Shown one piece after another: positions 5,743-14,604 of a stretch of 42,252 nt of DNA; the stretch's first letter is position 1; every line of letters starts with the position of its first letter. The translations under genes and the position numbers were made by a program. Location: the IMG/VR virus record IMGVR_UViG_3300034684_000116, positions 1 through 42,252 of that record; one strand, given 5' to 3'. Below the pieces are notes generated by a model. That model was not told the origin of the DNA, made no database searches, and worked only from the letters and a program-made list of their open reading frames with translations. The DNA is from a virus.

Positions 5743-8700
5743 TCATTTGTTTTTGGGCGCATTAAACAAAAATCTGCGCCATTCAAATTCTTTATCATAT
5801 GCATCAGACGTAATATAATCCATGAGATACGCAAAGTTCTGCCTCAAGCCTTTAGTGGGAAGCCTCCACCAGAACTCAGCAGCTGGATATGTTGCTTTAG
5901 CAAGGTCTTGCGCTCTTTCTGGCAGAGTTTTGTCCCCATCCTCAAACATTTTCCACATATACCTTGATACGTTAGCTATTTCGGTAAATCCCCTTAGCGC
6001 AGGAGAAAACTGATACGTTTCATATCCGCTTATGATACCAAAGAAATCCCTCAGCATAATCCACGTCCCTACGTAATACCCCAACGTATTTCTTGCCGCC
6101 CATTTAAACCACGTCCACCAAGCTGCTTCATCATCCCAAGGATCAGGTTCTTCGGGTCCGCCCTGGCGCATCCAAATCAAGGCATTTGCTGGTATGACCA
6201 AACCCCAAAGCAGAAATGCTGCAAACCTTGCCACGTCACCTTTCTTGATCAAGTGCTGTGTTTCAAGGTACGTCATATTGCGTAATGTGCCCATGAAAGA
6301 GTAAAACATAGAACAAAGTTGGTCGAACTCAGATCCTCTTTGCTTTGTAACCAAATCTATAGCACGTCCTACGTTTTGAGTTTGTCTTATGACCATATCA
6401 GCATACTCTATGGCTCTTTGCTCACTTAGTCCTTCTTCTATTTTCATATTGTATGCTTCAAGCCAAACGGGTATGGTCACCGTGGCATCCATAAACCCTA
6501 TGAAATAGAATCCTGTCTCGCGAATGCGGTCCATCGTTCCTGCTTGTATCTGTCTTTTCATGACCGCCGCCACATCACGGTCCCACGATTGACGCCTGAA
6601 TCTCATGAACGGCGACCTATCGTGCACAAATTTCACCTTCTCATTCCACGATGATGGGTCGCTGTAAAATGACATGATGGCATGCCCCACACGTGCAGGT
6701 CCTATCATTGCAGCAGCTGAAGAGTAACCCATAATCTGCGCTATAGCAGGAGACATCCTCAAGCCCAACCCCACCATTGTGGCTCCCATCCTTGCTCGGC
6801 GTATCATTCTTTGAATTGATGTTGTGGCAGGAGCAAAGCCCGACTGAATGTGGTCTAACCACCTATCAAATTGTTCCATCGCATTTTTACCTAAGGCCCG
6901 CGTGATGGCATGTCTGATATCGGGGTCATTGATAATGCGCCTTACGTCGCGTATTGCGCGCTTAAATGCAAGGTCTTCCGTAATATCTGCCACATGCTTG
7001 GCCAATACTGGAGTGACGCTGAGCATAAGTTTAGCATCCTCGCCCACAGTGGCAAGACGTGGTTTAGCATATCCTGCGATCATTGACCGAGCACCAGAGA
7101 TCATCCTGATGTTGTTGTCCATATCGGTATCAGTGAAGAACCTAAGATGAGATAGCCGTCTATCATATGCTATCGGGTAGTACCCGCCAGCTATCCACCC
7201 GTAAGGCGTCATCATGCCTGCAGGCTCTACTTTTTTGGGTCTCAGTCCAGTAACATCAACCATGAGTTTTTCAACCTCAGGCCAGTAAGATTCAAGAAAC
7301 GCTAAGACGTCTTTGACGAAGCCCCAATCAGCCTCGGTCATATTTTCGTTTAACCACGTTTCTATGGTCTCGCTATCAAGACCAAAACCCGTCATTAGCC
7401 TTTCTCTGCCCTCGACATTGAGATAATTGAGTGCCACGGCGAGCATGTTGTCCTTGTTCATTCTCTGTCCAGGTATCAACGATGTTTTAAGCCATTGCTT
7501 ATGCCATCGCCGCGATTCTTTTTCTGGATAGTATTTGTTGATAATGTCAACGATTTTTTGAGCAGCTTCATACTGAAGTAGCGTGGCCCGACCAGTAGCC
7601 TTTTCTAATGGATTATATATAGCATCTCTTATTTTACTAAATTCGTTAAAGTTGCTAAGTATTTGAATTAAGAAATCAATTCTGTTGTGCTCCATAACAA
7701 ATCTATCTAACCCATCTTTCAGCTTTTGCATCAAGGTGGGATTTAATGCTCCAATATCTTTGCCTTCTTTTTGAGTAACTAAAGCTATTTCTTCTAAAAT
7801 ACCGCTTATTGTTTTATCAAAATCCTCTTGTCTTTCTGCCTCAAGAAATTTATTCTCTAACTTGCCTATGTGTTCTAAGGTTTTAATGGCATCTATAAGA
7901 TCATAGAATTCACCAACGGTCATCTGGTCTATTGGTTTACGAGCAAGAGAATTTATCATTTCTTCAGGAAGCTCTATTTCTTCGCCTAATGCCTTGCGCT
8001 CTTCTATATATTTTCTCAGTTCGTCACGGACGACTTGTTCTTCTTTGGTCCTGCGCTTGGCATCCACAGAATCTACGAGGTTAGCTATGGCGTCGAGTAC
8101 CTTGATTGGAAGGCCATAAGTCTTTCTACCTCTGTTCTTATATTTCTTGATAAGTTGCATGCCACGCTTTACGTTCTCTCTAACTTCTATGGCTTCACGC
8201 GCGAGGGCGAAGTTTTGAGCCTGGAGATCTTTGTAGTAGACAGCTGCTTCATATTCACCATCTAATAGAGCCTGCTCGTATTTACGTGCATATTTTGTTT
8301 CTTGTGCAAAATACCTCGCAGGAGAGACCTTGCTCACCACATTGCGCAAGATAAGAAGTTTAGCATTGGCGCGCATCATTTGAGCTCTCTTGATTGAAGC
8401 TTCGACTAAGTTTTGTTTCGTCGTCCTTGCATCCAAGATCAACGACTCAAGCACTAAAGAAGCCAACATGTCATCGTTGTGGGTTGCTTTTTCTGCTATC
8501 TCCCTGAGACCATCACCAAAGGCCCCTGACTGTATCTCTCTGTTCAGGTTGTCTTGGTATGCTCGTCTGACTACATCTGCAATCGGCTGGGCTGCGGCAA
8601 GCTCAGTATACATTTCATCGATGTTAGCGAAGCCAAACATAGCCACAGCGTCACTGAGAGAGAGGTTGGCATCTTTGACCTTATACATGTGTCTGAATAC

Positions 8701-11700
8701 TTTAAGACCTTCCTCGCCGAATACATCCAATATCTCTTGCTTCGACAAACTGAACCTTGACTTTGGTCTTCTAAGCACTGATATCATTTGATAGACAGGC
8801 TGAGACCTGATCATGGCACTAACTTCTTTTTTGATCTGTTTACGTCTATCTCCAAGAGTATTTTGCAATCTATTAACCAATGGCTTAACGCCATTCTCGA
8901 CGAGCGAGGCATGCTGTTCTTGGAGCGATTTATTGACAAGTTTGGCCAATGTTTCCACGTTGTCAGTGCTTACCCCAGCCTGTTCGGCAAGTTCAACTAT
9001 TCTATCAAGGTGTTGACGCTGCATGATTGCGTCTGCTTCGTCTTCGAGCATTATCCACCTATCGAAGACACTTCTAACCTCGTCAGACAATTCAACGCCC
9101 AAGACCGAAAGCTCACGATATATATCCAACAGCCATCGTTTTATTTTCTCAAATATCGTGACTACCTCAGGCGTGGGAGCTTTGCCCTCCATGAGATAGG
9201 CTTCAAAGCCCCGCGCTATCTGTTCTTTGTGTTCGGTGGTTAGCTCTTCGCCCTCAGTAACACCAACCCAATCACGAAGGACAGCAAGGTCACGCAACCC
9301 CTCTTCGGATAACGTTCCCATCGCCTCAGCACGGAGCATATGTTCAATGGCAAAATGACCAGTAAATTCATGCACAGCTGTCGATATGTCAGCATCTTTG
9401 AAAATCCTTATTATCGCCTTACCAGAGTCTTGGTCGAACTGCATGCCGCCCTTGGGGTCTTGTTTAAACTTAACCTCAGCTTCGCCGACCTCATCACGAA
9501 CGATTGTGAGGTTATTCAATATTGCTTGTGGATCTTCACCTGTGTATTTGGCAACAGTGAAAAGCACTCTGGCGTTTATATCAGAAACAGTTTCTGCTTG
9601 CTCTAAACTAAGTCCAGCATCAGACAGCTTTATTCTGATGTTCTCTTTAAGGTCTCTTAAGGCCCTTGCTCTTTTATCGAGGTCTTCTGTAAATGCGTCT
9701 ATCTCACTTTCAAGCCTCGCCCTGGTCGTTTCTACTTCTCGCTCTGTTATACCTGTTTCGCTGAATGCAATATCCTTGGCCAAACCTTGCTGGAGTTCTG
9801 TGCCTGCAATCTTTGAAGCGTATACTTCTGTGGGTATGGCCATCCTTGCGCCATCATCATCTAAGGCTTCAAGAAATTCTCTTTCTGCAGCTGCATCTCT
9901 CTCAATTGACAGGACATTCGATTCATCAACAGCCCTTCTGTATTCATCCTCCACACCAAGGCCGGCTGCTGCTTCTTCTGGATCAACGTTTTGGTCTTGC
10001 CAGTAGGTCTGCCACCGCCTGACAGGGATGTATACATTTTCTCTTGGAGTACCATCTACGATGTCTCTGATGTTTTTCTCGTATGTAGATGGAGAACGTT
10101 CTTTGGTCTTGGATTCATTGACTAAGTCGTTTAACTCTTCGAATATTTCACGACTTTGATTGTATTCGTCAAGGTTTACTTTATCCTCTAATATACTTCC
10201 ACTGACACCTAAGGCAGACCACAATCCGAAAGAATAAAATGCCATCTTGGCTTCTTCTAATGGATCTAAGAATTCTTCGGTGAAGCCTGGTAAAGCAAAC
10301 GGTTGGCCTGAAGTATATTTAAGATATCTGTTAGTAAGCGCACCAACTGATCCTTGTAAGAATTCTTCAGCAACTTCGTTTACCATATCAACGACGCCTC
10401 TCGCTACATTTCTTGTAACTATCCCTAATAGTGATGGCGTACCAAAAACTCTCGATGTAATTGCGGCAACAGGCCCAGTGGTTCTATACATTGGCTTAAA
10501 CCATCTGATTGGCACCCAGGAGAGCGCAAGTCCTAACTGCATCAGCTCTATTGGTGCCTGTATAGACGCTGCAATATAAGACCACTTAGCCATATCATGA
10601 GAATCAAGACCCTGGCCATAAATATCTCTCTCTGCTTCCATGTCCCTATAGTTTCCAAACATTTCAGAGAGCTGTATTGCGCGCATCATACCGTATCTCT
10701 TAGCCCATGTTGCAATTCTACTAACTACTTGCTGCTCAACTGTAGTCTTAGCAGAAAGAAGTGCACCAGCGGCACCAACAACGGGAGCAGTCATTTTACC
10801 TGCTCCAGCTATAGCACTTGCACCAAGCCCAGCAAGCAGCGCCCATGTAGCCTGTCCAGCCCCTACAGACATCCATGCATAGGTTCTGCCTGCTTGCTCA
10901 GTAAAACCATGCAAAAGTTTACCAAAGAAACCCTTATCTCGATACCAATTAACATAATATGGACTTTCTTCAACAGCCTCTCTGTATCTTTTCCAATCGA
11001 GCATTCTTTCTTCAATGTCAATACCTTTAACCATAGCCCACGCGTCTTCTATATCAGGAAGCAAAAGCAAATATGGAGATAGTCCTTCTCTTTCAGCTAT
11101 ATAGCGCGAGTTTAGAATACCCTCTTTAGTAGATGCAGCACCATGTCTAAATGTAGTTGCAAGCTCTTTGTATGTTCTACCAGGACCAAAATCAACTGGA
11201 GTCCATGTTTCTGATTTTACACTTCTCTCGTGAATGCGTTTTCTTTCTTTAGTGCTCCTTGAAAAAGCGGGTCTACCTTTAGTGCGTTTTCTATCAGATA
11301 TGAATGGGATGGTCGGTTTAGAAAGAACTTCCTCAGTTTGTTTGATATTGTCCAAATCATCTCTAACAATTGCCATCCTTGAAACTTCTCTGGCCAAAAG
11401 TTCTGCCATCTTTGGTGCAGAAAGCATGAACGAATCCCAATCGTAATCGTTAGGAGTTAAGGTTTTACCGCGCTTCTCTATATCATTGCGCACTTCAGGG
11501 AGGTTCATTATTGTGGCCATAGTATATCCATACTCATCGGCCATTTTCTGATAATGAGCAATTTGATCTGGGCTCATATCACCAAGAGCCCTATATGCAT
11601 CAATGAGTGGCTGTTTAGGCATGTATGGTTCTTGCTTTCTTTGTTGTAACATCAAAGAAGCATATGCTATATCATTTGCAATATCTGAAGGGACGTTAAC

Positions 11701-11751
11701 CCCTTGTATTGCGAGCTCCTCTTCTTCTTCAAACCATAATTTATCTGCCAT
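5743..11751 (-). CDS. Giant ejection/internal virion protein (2002 residues) with zincin-like motif
   Basis: It occupies the place of T7 gp16, last of the internal virion genes, and probably enters the host envelope with the DNA. Visible parts: an Ala/Gly-rich hydrophobic stretch at about 285-330; a motif AVHEFTGHFAIEH at 792-804 whose H794, E795 and H799 form an HExxxH zinc-site pattern; a long helical, charged middle (~900-1450); and a C-terminal region (~1640-1990) resembling the large polyvalent protein domains of phage giants. T7 gp16 instead has a lytic transglycosylase at its N-terminus; none is seen here. Peptidase activity is inferred. The ATG follows the previous stop directly. Confidence 0.7.
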   Translation of the reverse strand: MADKLWFEEEEELAIQGVNVPSDIANDIAYASLMLQQRKQEPYMPKQPLIDAYRALGDMSPDQIAHYQKMADEYGYTMATIMNLPEVRNDIEKRGKTLTPNDYDWDSFMLSAPKMAELLAREVSRMAIVRDDLDNIKQTEEVLSKPTIPFISDRKRTKGRPAFSRSTKERKRIHERSVKSETWTPVDFGPGRTYKELATTFRHGAASTKEGILNSRYIAEREGLSPYLLLLPDIEDAWAMVKGIDIEERMLDWKRYREAVEESPYYVNWYRDKGFFGKLLHGFTEQAGRTYAWMSVGAGQATWALLAGLGASAIAGAGKMTAPVVGAAGALLSAKTTVEQQVVSRIATWAKRYGMMRAIQLSEMFGNYRDMEAERDIYGQGLDSHDMAKWSYIAASIQAPIELMQLGLALSWVPIRWFKPMYRTTGPVAAITSRVFGTPSLLGIVTRNVARGVVDMVNEVAEEFLQGSVGALTNRYLKYTSGQPFALPGFTEEFLDPLEEAKMAFYSFGLWSALGVSGSILEDKVNLDEYNQSREIFEELNDLVNESKTKERSPSTYEKNIRDIVDGTPRENVYIPVRRWQTYWQDQNVDPEEAAAGLGVEDEYRRAVDESNVLSIERDAAAEREFLEALDDDGARMAIPTEVYASKIAGTELQQGLAKDIAFSETGITEREVETTRARLESEIDAFTEDLDKRARALRDLKENIRIKLSDAGLSLEQAETVSDINARVLFTVAKYTGEDPQAILNNLTIVRDEVGEAEVKFKQDPKGGMQFDQDSGKAIIRIFKDADISTAVHEFTGHFAIEHMLRAEAMGTLSEEGLRDLAVLRDWVGVTEGEELTTEHKEQIARGFEAYLMEGKAPTPEVVTIFEKIKRWLLDIYRELSVLGVELSDEVRSVFDRWIMLEDEADAIMQRQHLDRIVELAEQAGVSTDNVETLAKLVNKSLQEQHASLVENGVKPLVNRLQNTLGDRRKQIKKEVSAMIRSQPVYQMISVLRRPKSRFSLSKQEILDVFGEEGLKVFRHMYKVKDANLSLSDAVAMFGFANIDEMYTELAAAQPIADVVRRAYQDNLNREIQSGAFGDGLREIAEKATHNDDMLASLVLESLILDARTTKQNLVEASIKRAQMMRANAKLLILRNVVSKVSPARYFAQETKYARKYEQALLDGEYEAAVYYKDLQAQNFALAREAIEVRENVKRGMQLIKKYKNRGRKTYGLPIKVLDAIANLVDSVDAKRRTKEEQVVRDELRKYIEERKALGEEIELPEEMINSLARKPIDQMTVGEFYDLIDAIKTLEHIGKLENKFLEAERQEDFDKTISGILEEIALVTQKEGKDIGALNPTLMQKLKDGLDRFVMEHNRIDFLIQILSNFNEFSKIRDAIYNPLEKATGRATLLQYEAAQKIVDIINKYYPEKESRRWHKQWLKTSLIPGQRMNKDNMLAVALNYLNVEGRERLMTGFGLDSETIETWLNENMTEADWGFVKDVLAFLESYWPEVEKLMVDVTGLRPKKVEPAGMMTPYGWIAGGYYPIAYDRRLSHLRFFTDTDMDNNIRMISGARSMIAGYAKPRLATVGEDAKLMLSVTPVLAKHVADITEDLAFKRAIRDVRRIINDPDIRHAITRALGKNAMEQFDRWLDHIQSGFAPATTSIQRMIRRARMGATMVGLGLRMSPAIAQIMGYSSAAAMIGPARVGHAIMSFYSDPSSWNEKVKFVHDRSPFMRFRRQSWDRDVAAVMKRQIQAGTMDRIRETGFYFIGFMDATVTIPVWLEAYNMKIEEGLSEQRAIEYADMVIRQTQNVGRAIDLVTKQRGSEFDQLCSMFYSFMGTLRNMTYLETQHLIKKGDVARFAAFLLWGLVIPANALIWMRQGGPEEPDPWDDEAAWWTWFKWAARNTLGYYVGTWIMLRDFFGIISGYETYQFSPALRGFTEIANVSRYMWKMFEDGDKTLPERAQDLAKATYPAAEFWWRLPTKGLRQNFAYLMDYITSDAYDKEFEWRRFLFNAPKNK

Positions 11752-13575
11752 CTATTTTTTGCCTCCACCAACTGGCATACCACCAACAACTTCCCATGCT
11801 GGAACCCAAGTACCATTTTGGTTCATATACCATTGTAAACTGCCGTCTGGTGCTTCTCTAAGCACGGCACCCATATTGAATAATTCAAACCCTCGCAAAA
11901 CATTCTCTTTGAAGAATCCTCGGGAAACGACTACTTTTTGCATTAACACATCAGCAATTTCATAACGTGTTGTTGGGCTTATTGAATCTATACCCGTTGC
12001 CCCTCCAAGAGCATTTATAAACGTAATATACGCTTCTTCGAATTGAGCCCATTCTGGTTTTGAAGGTACCATTCCATATGCATCTTTAACATAACTTCTT
12101 ACGTCAGAAGATATGTTAATACCGTAGTCTGTTGGTAAATATACATTTGGATTTTTCTGTACCACATCTTTAATTATATTTTCTATCTCATGACTACTCA
12201 GAACACGTTTTTCTATGGTTTCTTTGTTGTTAATAGCATTGTATATGTCGTTTGCAAGTCGGGGGAAAAGTCCTTCTGGGATGTTATAATCTCTCATAGC
12301 TTTAAATATAGAATCCCCAAGTTCTGGATGAGCATTCCTCGTTCTCCAAGCTTGATAAACTGTAGCTTGTTGCGATTTAGTTAATCTTCCATCAAAAGAC
12401 ATCAATAATTCAAGTTCATTTCTGAAGGCATCGGGATGTCCTTCTGGTCTTGACGCTCGATATAAAATTTCTTCAGTAGCTTTAACACTTTCCCACATAC
12501 CAACATCTGTGCCCATATAATCAGATTTTATCTGATTTATCAACCTTCTTTTCGTTGCATAATCTAAATTAGAATCCTCAACTATTCTAATGGCATCAGT
12601 CATGGACTGAACTGAGCCAATTCTATTTAAAATACTTCTTAGGTAATTATCCTCACGCTCTGCTTTGAATCTACGTTCGTCTACATAAACACCCTGCACA
12701 TATGTCATAAGAGCATTTTCATCTTCACCACTGAAGTTTTCTCTTATATAGGCTAACGCACCTGCTTCATTGTTCAAACCAAATTTTTGGAATATCTCAT
12801 ATCCTTTTTCTTGAATAAAAATGACTTTTTCTTTCTTAGTAAAAAATTCCTCAATTTTTGTTTGGCTTGCAGTACTAATTTCATCTTTGTTCTTTTCATA
12901 ATAATCTTTTGCAGCCTCAAGAGCATCATTAGCCAACAACTTAGAAATAATGCCACTGTGTATATTATCTAAGGCTTCATTAACCATAGATATAACAAAC
13001 TCTTCGCCGTAACTACCACCAAGAGCCACAGCTATACGTTCAATCTCTTCAGTTACGGTAGCCATTGTTTCAGGATCGCCCAAAGAAGATATAGCCATTT
13101 CAGTCAACGACGCAATATTTGCATTGAGTTCTTGAATCTTAGCTTTTTGTAACTCAGCAGCCTCGTGTTTAGCAAGCTGACTTTGGTATCCAGACAATTG
13201 GCGAAGCATAGATTGCATGAGTATATTTCTTTGATTGTCGTTTTCAGCTTCAGCTGCAATTTCATCAATGATCTGAGGATATAGTTCTGTAAATTTTTTG
13301 TAGACACCATCTGCATTTAATCCTTCCTGAAGCATTAGTCCTTCTTCGCCATACAAAACATCAGTGATGCGTTGTTGACCTTTTACTACAAGATTTAACC
13401 CTTTAATGGCATCTCTTTCTTCCTGCATACGCTTGGCATGAGCTTCTAACTCTGCTCCAGCTTGCGATAAAGCAGATGCTATTGTGCCACCAAAAGCCTC
13501 AGGCCCAGGAGCTGTAGCCCGAGGAGTCGGAGGAGCCTTTATCGTTTCTTGTGGGATAAGCCTCGGCACTCTCAT
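11752..13575 (-). CDS. Internal virion (ejection) protein, T7 gp15-like by position
   Basis: A 607-residue, mostly helical and charged protein with long coiled-coil-like stretches (about 50-150 and 190-300). The N-terminus is Pro/Ala-rich (MRVPRLIPQETIKAPPTPRA). Position between the gp14-like and gp16-like genes, and size, fit the second ejection protein of podoviruses, which with its neighbours forms the DNA translocation tube. No catalytic motif is seen. It starts at ATG 13575, just after the preceding gene's stop. Confidence 0.6.
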   Translation of the reverse strand: MRVPRLIPQETIKAPPTPRATAPGPEAFGGTIASALSQAGAELEAHAKRMQEERDAIKGLNLVVKGQQRITDVLYGEEGLMLQEGLNADGVYKKFTELYPQIIDEIAAEAENDNQRNILMQSMLRQLSGYQSQLAKHEAAELQKAKIQELNANIASLTEMAISSLGDPETMATVTEEIERIAVALGGSYGEEFVISMVNEALDNIHSGIISKLLANDALEAAKDYYEKNKDEISTASQTKIEEFFTKKEKVIFIQEKGYEIFQKFGLNNEAGALAYIRENFSGEDENALMTYVQGVYVDERRFKAEREDNYLRSILNRIGSVQSMTDAIRIVEDSNLDYATKRRLINQIKSDYMGTDVGMWESVKATEEILYRASRPEGHPDAFRNELELLMSFDGRLTKSQQATVYQAWRTRNAHPELGDSIFKAMRDYNIPEGLFPRLANDIYNAINNKETIEKRVLSSHEIENIIKDVVQKNPNVYLPTDYGINISSDVRSYVKDAYGMVPSKPEWAQFEEAYITFINALGGATGIDSISPTTRYEIADVLMQKVVVSRGFFKENVLRGFELFNMGAVLREAPDGSLQWYMNQNGTWVPAWEVVGGMPVGGGKK

Positions 13576-13577
13576 GA

Positions 13578-14135
13578 TTATTTACCCAGGGGCTGGCCCA
13601 TCCAGTCCCATTTGTTAGAGAAATTAGTCACAGATGTCCCAAGATGAGTTAGCCCACCTATAACTCCAGCAGTCCTTGCTTGTCTACCAGTGGCACGAGC
13701 TACATCAGCTTGGTATCTTTCAAGATTAGCACGACTTCCGTAGCCCCACTGGTCAAGCATGGCATTATACCTTATTGTGGCAGCATCCTGTTCTATTGAC
13801 CATTGTGTACTAAGCAAAACATCCAAAGGACTTCCTGCATCAGGCACAAGTCCAGCAGCACCAAAAGCAGCACGCTGAGTCCCTTTTGTTAATGCGCCTC
13901 TAATTCTTAGCTTTCTTTCTTCTTGTGCTGCTCTTTCTGCGGCGATAGCAGCTTTGCTTTCTTCAATTTGAGCATTATATTCTGCAGCTTTTGCTTGAGC
14001 TTCAGCACTTTCTTGGGCAGCTTTACCATACATCACTGGGGCAGCTACTGACATTACAGTACCTAAGCCACCAAGAAACGCAGGAACACTGCTAAAAGTT
14101 TTAGTTATCCAGGCAGTAAGTGCGTTAACGCACAT
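13578..14135 (-). CDS. Internal virion (ejection) protein, T7 gp14-like by position
   Basis: A 185-residue protein with a hydrophobic N-terminal part (about 13-37), an Ala/Gln/Glu-rich helix (AAQESAEAQAKAAEYNAQIEE) and a C-terminal Gly-rich segment, as in gp14-type proteins that insert into the outer envelope. ATG 14135 is chosen because TTAGGGGTGATAGAG precedes it and it leaves only an 11-base overlap with the upstream gene. An upstream in-frame ATG at 14204 would give a longer overlap without a better site. Confidence 0.6.
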   Translation of the reverse strand: MCVNALTAWITKTFSSVPAFLGGLGTVMSVAAPVMYGKAAQESAEAQAKAAEYNAQIEESKAAIAAERAAQEERKLRIRGALTKGTQRAAFGAAGLVPDAGSPLDVLLSTQWSIEQDAATIRYNAMLDQWGYGSRANLERYQADVARATGRQARTAGVIGGLTHLGTSVTNFSNKWDWMGQPLGK

Positions 14136-14604
14136 CTCTATCACCCCTAACCCAAACCATCTTGTAAAACTTAGCAGAGCCGTCAACACCAGGGTAAACT
14201 TCATCTAAAATTTTGAACCCTACCCACTCGAGCATCTTTATCACTTCAGTGTTTTCCGAGTATATTATACACTCAAGAGCATTAAACCTAACCTGTAAAT
14301 CTTTCATCATTTTCTTGAAATGCTTTAAAAACGTTATGCCGTATTCGTTGATAATGCTTGAGCATATAAGCCAAGGATATGCTCTCTTGATCAACTTAGA
14401 CGGCTCACGAAAACCAAAGATAGCTGCAGTGTTTCCATCTGCAGTTACAGCATATACCTCATCAGAAAGAGAAACTGACTTCATTAGTGCGTCTTTGTTT
14501 GCTGAGCCAAATAAAACCTTTAACTCAGCCACATTGCCAGGGTGCAGCGATTCTATAATTTGATCTATGTGATGGTCTTGGCATACCTCAGTCCTAATCT
14601 CCAT
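14125..14604 (-). CDS. T7 gp13-like protein, GNAT-fold
   Basis: A 159-residue protein resembling the Phage_T7_Gp13 family, a GNAT acetyltransferase-like fold (EVYAVTADGNTAAIFGF, then a C-terminal VIKMLEWVGFKILDEV typical of GNAT ends). In T7 the protein is needed for virion assembly rather than for catalysis. It sits between tail tubular B and the gp14-like protein, exactly as in T7. It overlaps both neighbours by about 11 bases. Confidence 0.7.
   Translation of the reverse strand: MEIRTEVCQDHHIDQIIESLHPGNVAELKVLFGSANKDALMKSVSLSDEVYAVTADGNTAAIFGFREPSKLIKRAYPWLICSSIINEYGITFLKHFKKMMKDLQVRFNALECIIYSENTEVIKMLEWVGFKILDEVYPGVDGSAKFYKMVWVRGDRDVR

Noticed and set aside
8788-9243. Long plus-strand open frames opposite the 2002-residue gene
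   Set aside because: They lie fully antisense to a gene with clear coding character and have no ribosome sites or recognisable domains; the same applies to those around 9386-10006 and 10597-11082.
9352-9375. Classical HExxH zinc peptidase motif in the giant protein
   Set aside because: The residues are H794-E-F-T-G-H799, so the spacing is HExxxH; it is described as such.
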